From: an uncultured Bacteroidota bacterium | GTDB taxonomy: Bacteria; Bacteroidota; Bacteroidia; Chitinophagales; Chitinophagaceae | DNA: 64,000 bases | Direction of reading: 5' to 3' | NCBI GenBank assembly: GCA_903831575.1 | Contig: CAIKYB010000040.1 | Coordinates: 1-64,000 of the forward strand | Shown here: one piece after another, positions 61,260 to 64,000 of the stretch | How positions within the stretch are numbered: position 1 is the first letter of the stretch | Layout of the letters: the number at the start of each line of letters is the position of its first letter | The notes under the pieces: model-generated | The model's database searches: none | Seen by the model: the letters and a program-made list of their open reading frames with translations, nothing else | What the model was told of the DNA's origin: nothing | Translations under genes and position numbers: made by a program

Positions 61260-62459
61260 TTATTTTACAAAAGTTCCTGTCATTGAAGTTTGATTAGAAA
61301 TGATTTTTAATAAATACTTCCCATGGGCCAATTTAGCAACATTAAGTGTGTATTTATTATATCCAGAAAGTACGCTGATATGCTCTGATTGTAATAATTT
61401 CCCGGCAATATCCATGACTAATAACTTTGATTGGCCATTGCTACTACTGTTCCATTCTATATTTAGTTGATTACTTGCAGGGGTTGGATAAATATTGGTA
61501 ATCTTGAATTCATCAGTTGAAAGATAAACCTTCACAATTTTCGAAAAACTAAACTGGGCATTTAAATCAACAGATTTGATTCGATAAAAAGTTGGTCTAA
61601 ATTGAAACACAGGGTCTTTAAATAGATAGGATTGAATAGTATTACTTTGACCAGCTGCAGATACTGCTCCTACTTTAATAAATTCATTTCCATCATAAGA
61701 TCTTTCAACATCAAAATAAGCTGTATTTATTTCCTGGCTTGTCTTCCAATTAATTATATTGTTTTCGTTTACATGCGCTGCATTAATGTATAAGAAAGTT
61801 ATCGGCAATACAATTGAAGTACAGCCATTATTACCATAAACGGCATTAGTGCCATTCCAGGAAACAAAATTACCATTTGTATTTGCAGTCCAATTTCCTG
61901 TAGCTGTATATGATTTTATAGGAGCGTTTGAAGTATCGCAACTACTATTGTTTTTTTCACTGATTTGAAAATAGCGTGGTGTTGACGCGGAATTTGCAAA
62001 AGTTCCTCCTGTTGTCCAATTGCTATTTGTTCCTCCTGCAGTATTAGTCTTAATGTAAACAACATAAATAGAATTTGATCCATTACAAAGTCCGGAAAGA
62101 TCATATTGTTGATCATAAGAAGCAGGAATAAATATGACCCTTGCTCCTGCGGGAATAACTGTTGCGCCTGAAGTTACTTCTACAACAGCGCATGTTGGTG
62201 CTCCTGACACTGTTCCTGTCCCTGTTTTTGTAGTAGCGTCAGAACCCGCTAAATGATTCGTATTAGGAGGAATAGCAGTCCCATAATTTAAAGTATAGTT
62301 TTTTGCGGAATCGCTTACTGCGGTAGTAAAAACCACAAACTCATTATTCCCTTCGCTGACTCCACATGAATTTATCATAGCATGAAGGACGTCTGGGCAT
62401 TGCGCGAATGAAAGTTGTATAAAAAAAATAGCTGTAAAAGTAAGTATTGATTTTTTCAT
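61260..62459 (-). CDS. T9SS-exported protein with type A sorting domain
   Basis: 399 residues. Signal peptide MKKSILTFTAIFF...SFAQ. A lamin-tail-like beta domain may cover about 21-215 (MINSCGVSEGNNEFVVFTTAV). A short fibronectin-like segment follows (INWKTSQEINTAYFDVERSYDGNEFIKVGAV). The C-terminal domain is a type A sorting signal (NIYPTPASNQLNIEW...VMDIAGKLLQSEHIS...YLLKIISNQTSMTGTFVK). The sorting domain directs passage through the type IX secretion system and surface anchoring or release. Function of the body unknown. Confidence 0.9.
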   Translation of the reverse strand: MKKSILTFTAIFFIQLSFAQCPDVLHAMINSCGVSEGNNEFVVFTTAVSDSAKNYTLNYGTAIPPNTNHLAGSDATTKTGTGTVSGAPTCAVVEVTSGATVIPAGARVIFIPASYDQQYDLSGLCNGSNSIYVVYIKTNTAGGTNSNWTTGGTFANSASTPRYFQISEKNNSSCDTSNAPIKSYTATGNWTANTNGNFVSWNGTNAVYGNNGCTSIVLPITFLYINAAHVNENNIINWKTSQEINTAYFDVERSYDGNEFIKVGAVSAAGQSNTIQSYLFKDPVFQFRPTFYRIKSVDLNAQFSFSKIVKVYLSTDEFKITNIYPTPASNQLNIEWNSSSNGQSKLLVMDIAGKLLQSEHISVLSGYNKYTLNVAKLAHGKYLLKIISNQTSMTGTFVK

Positions 62460-62827
62460 AAAAGATTATATAAATATAGATGTGCAAGTTATATAAAATA
62501 AAGCCTGCTTTCAAATGATTAATTCTTTATTAAATATAAGCAGGAAAACATTTAATTAAAGTAAGTGGTAGAAAAGCAGCAATTGCAATAAATACCAAAT
62601 ACCCTTTACAAAAGTTAATTCGCCTTAGCTTATCGAATTTAGAGCTTTGTGGGGAAATACATTAACGCTATTTTGAAGCAGGAATAAATCATCAAAGTAT
62701 AAAAATGCCGACTAAGCAAGTCGGCATTTAATTGTTATTTTCTATATGCTTTTTTATTCTATAAAATCATTATAAACTTCGATATCTACTATCTTATTTT
62801 AAAGATATTTTGATAAAAAAAGATAAG
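62460..62827. other. AT-rich gap with a single terminator
   Basis: Apart from the terminator at 62703-62729, I see no gene, repeat or clear promoter box in these 368 bases. Confidence 0.6.
62703..62729 (-). terminator. Intrinsic terminator behind the RCC1-like gene
   Basis: AAATGCCGAC and GTCGGCATTT are perfect 10-base complements around a 7-base loop. On the minus strand TT and an A/T run follow. It lies about 100 bases past the stop of the gene to its right. Confidence 0.85.
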
Positions 62828-64000
62828 CTATTCTATAATTATTTTTTCTGTTCTTGTGCCCACCCTCATCAGATAAATACCTTTTGGTAGATTATTTACA
62901 TTAATGGTATGACGTCCGATAGAAAACGCTTGTTTTATAACCAATGCGCCTGCGTTGTTATAGATATTTACTATAGCTGCTTCATCAAGGTTCAGATTCA
63001 AAATACCATTGGCAATCTGGTTTGGATTAATGACAGGCTGATTACTCTTACTGTTGAAAAAAACTTTCGCTGTATTACTATAACTGAAATGGCCATCCAA
63101 ATCCCTTTGCATTAGACGATAATAATTCACACCATTTGCAGGATTAATATGAGTAAAATTATAGTATTCGATTGCAGTACTGTTACCTGCAGATGGAACG
63201 GTACCGATAGTATTCCATGTAATCAAATCTGTGCTTTGTTGGATCAGAAATTCCGTGGTGTTTTCTTCAGTAGCTGTGCTCCAGTTAATTAAAACTGAAG
63301 AAAATTGCTTTTGTACATTAAAACTAAGCCAGGTCAAAGGTAAAGTTGTGGTCGAATTAGAGCAATCGAAAGTGATACCACCGCTTGAATTCAAACTAGC
63401 CGGAGATGCTGCAAGGATAAAAGTTGTGCTATTCGTTGGATCTCCAATCGATCCACCTGTATTATGACCAAGATACCAATACTGATCAGTAGATCCGGAA
63501 CTGTAAAAAGCAAGAATAAAATGCCCCCCCACACTGATATCAGTAAAGTTCAGGCCAGGGTTTGGTGAAAATAGTTGTTTCGTTAAAGGCACAGAAAATG
63601 AACCTGTAGATCCATTTTCACCTAGCATGCCTGCAGCGCTGTCACCCCAGCCAAACACCTGTCCAGTAGTAGTTATAGCTGCCATACAAAAAAGATCTCC
63701 TTCTGTATCACCGTCTATTTTAATTATATCTTGGAGATCAGTTAAACCATCAGTGCCCTTTACGGTTACAAATGTAGGTTGGTTAAAAGTTGTAGTGGAA
63801 TTATTGATACCTAGACAACCATTGGTATTCGTTCCACAACCATATACTTTTTTGTCATCGCAAAGTAGAAATAATGTACTCTGACTTGGTGTTTTATTAC
63901 CGAGGCAAACAACATCCTTCACTACTTTACCCGCCGGTATTGTTGCGCTCATATCATAAGCGTAATTATAACTAGTAGCTGTATTTACTACACCTGCAAC
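62828..64000 (-). CDS. RCC1-repeat T9SS cargo protein, 5' end beyond the window (partial)
   Basis: The frame stays open to the right edge (390 visible codons), so the ATG at 63952 is not the real start. It has RCC1-like repeats (KKVYGCGTNTNGCLGI and GQVFGWGDSAAGMLGENG), which usually build a seven-bladed propeller, so several blades and the signal peptide must lie outside. A fibronectin-like segment (LTWLSFNVQKQFSSVLINWSTATEENTTEFLIQQS) follows. The end is a type A T9SS sorting domain (IYNNAGALVIKQAFSIGRHTINVNNLPKGIYLMRV). Exported surface protein; binding partner unknown. Confidence 0.88.
   Translation of the reverse strand, partial: VAGVVNTATSYNYAYDMSATIPAGKVVKDVVCLGNKTPSQSTLFLLCDDKKVYGCGTNTNGCLGINNSTTTFNQPTFVTVKGTDGLTDLQDIIKIDGDTEGDLFCMAAITTTGQVFGWGDSAAGMLGENGSTGSFSVPLTKQLFSPNPGLNFTDISVGGHFILAFYSSGSTDQYWYLGHNTGGSIGDPTNSTTFILAASPASLNSSGGITFDCSNSTTTLPLTWLSFNVQKQFSSVLINWSTATEENTTEFLIQQSTDLITWNTIGTVPSAGNSTAIEYYNFTHINPANGVNYYRLMQRDLDGHFSYSNTAKVFFNSKSNQPVINPNQIANGILNLNLDEAAIVNIYNNAGALVIKQAFSIGRHTINVNNLPKGIYLMRVGTRTEKIIIE

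Overview
The window looks like a chromosomal segment of a Bacteroidota member, most likely of the Chitinophagales or a near relative. The evidence is an AT-rich sequence, very large secreted proteins built from Ig-like, SprB-like and GEVED domains, type IX secretion sorting domains, TonB-dependent receptors, Bacteroidota-type promoters (TTTG, about 20 bases, TAnnTTTG), and familiar housekeeping genes in Bacteroidota-style arrangements. The genus cannot be fixed from sequence alone.

Layout. Bases 1-21649 hold two leftward genes for giant exported, repeat-built surface proteins. The larger has 6676 codons and ends in dockerin-like calcium-binding repeats. The second starts 54 bases after it and runs off the left edge. 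Bases 21650-24400 are a small accessory patch: a cluster of GGTTCGTACC palindromes and tandem repeats, a decayed REP-associated transposase, a RhuM-Fic fusion gene that begins exactly where the transposase homology stops, and an unknown membrane protein. Bases 24411-31000 read rightward: TPR lipoprotein, rpe, a TonB-dependent receptor, PhoH ATPase, a small lipoprotein, crcB and a half-size TSUP permease. Bases 31015-33644 read leftward: the GTPase genes der and era, separated by two mirror-related minisatellites, and an initiator tRNA. A divergent promoter pair then leads into a TPP riboswitch and the TonB receptor it controls. Bases 36066-45154 hold rhodanese, PASTA, ddl, a lipoprotein, ferredoxin, acyl-CoA reductase, an HtrA-type protease, a GH13 enzyme, ispH and cmk. 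Bases 45275-50254 hold clpC, a STAS protein, RNase Z and dapA. After an L,D-transpeptidase comes the thrABC operon, preceded by a short threonine-rich reading frame that looks like an attenuation leader peptide. Bases 56504-60396 encode a three-gene phosphorelay whose first kinase has an HNOBA-like sensor domain. The window ends with a CAP-domain protein, a T9SS cargo protein and an RCC1-like T9SS cargo gene cut by the right edge.

Most of the window is core metabolism and cell upkeep. dapA and thrABC share the aspartate pathway. ddl, the PASTA protein and the L,D-transpeptidase relate to the cell wall. der and era serve ribosome assembly. The most interesting material is regulatory or repeat-based: the putative thr leader peptide and hairpin, the palindrome family beside a dying RAYT, the paired minisatellites, the TPP-controlled receptor with its back-to-back promoters, and the two-tier domain repeats of the giant protein with a possible cohesin-like/dockerin-like pairing with its neighbour.
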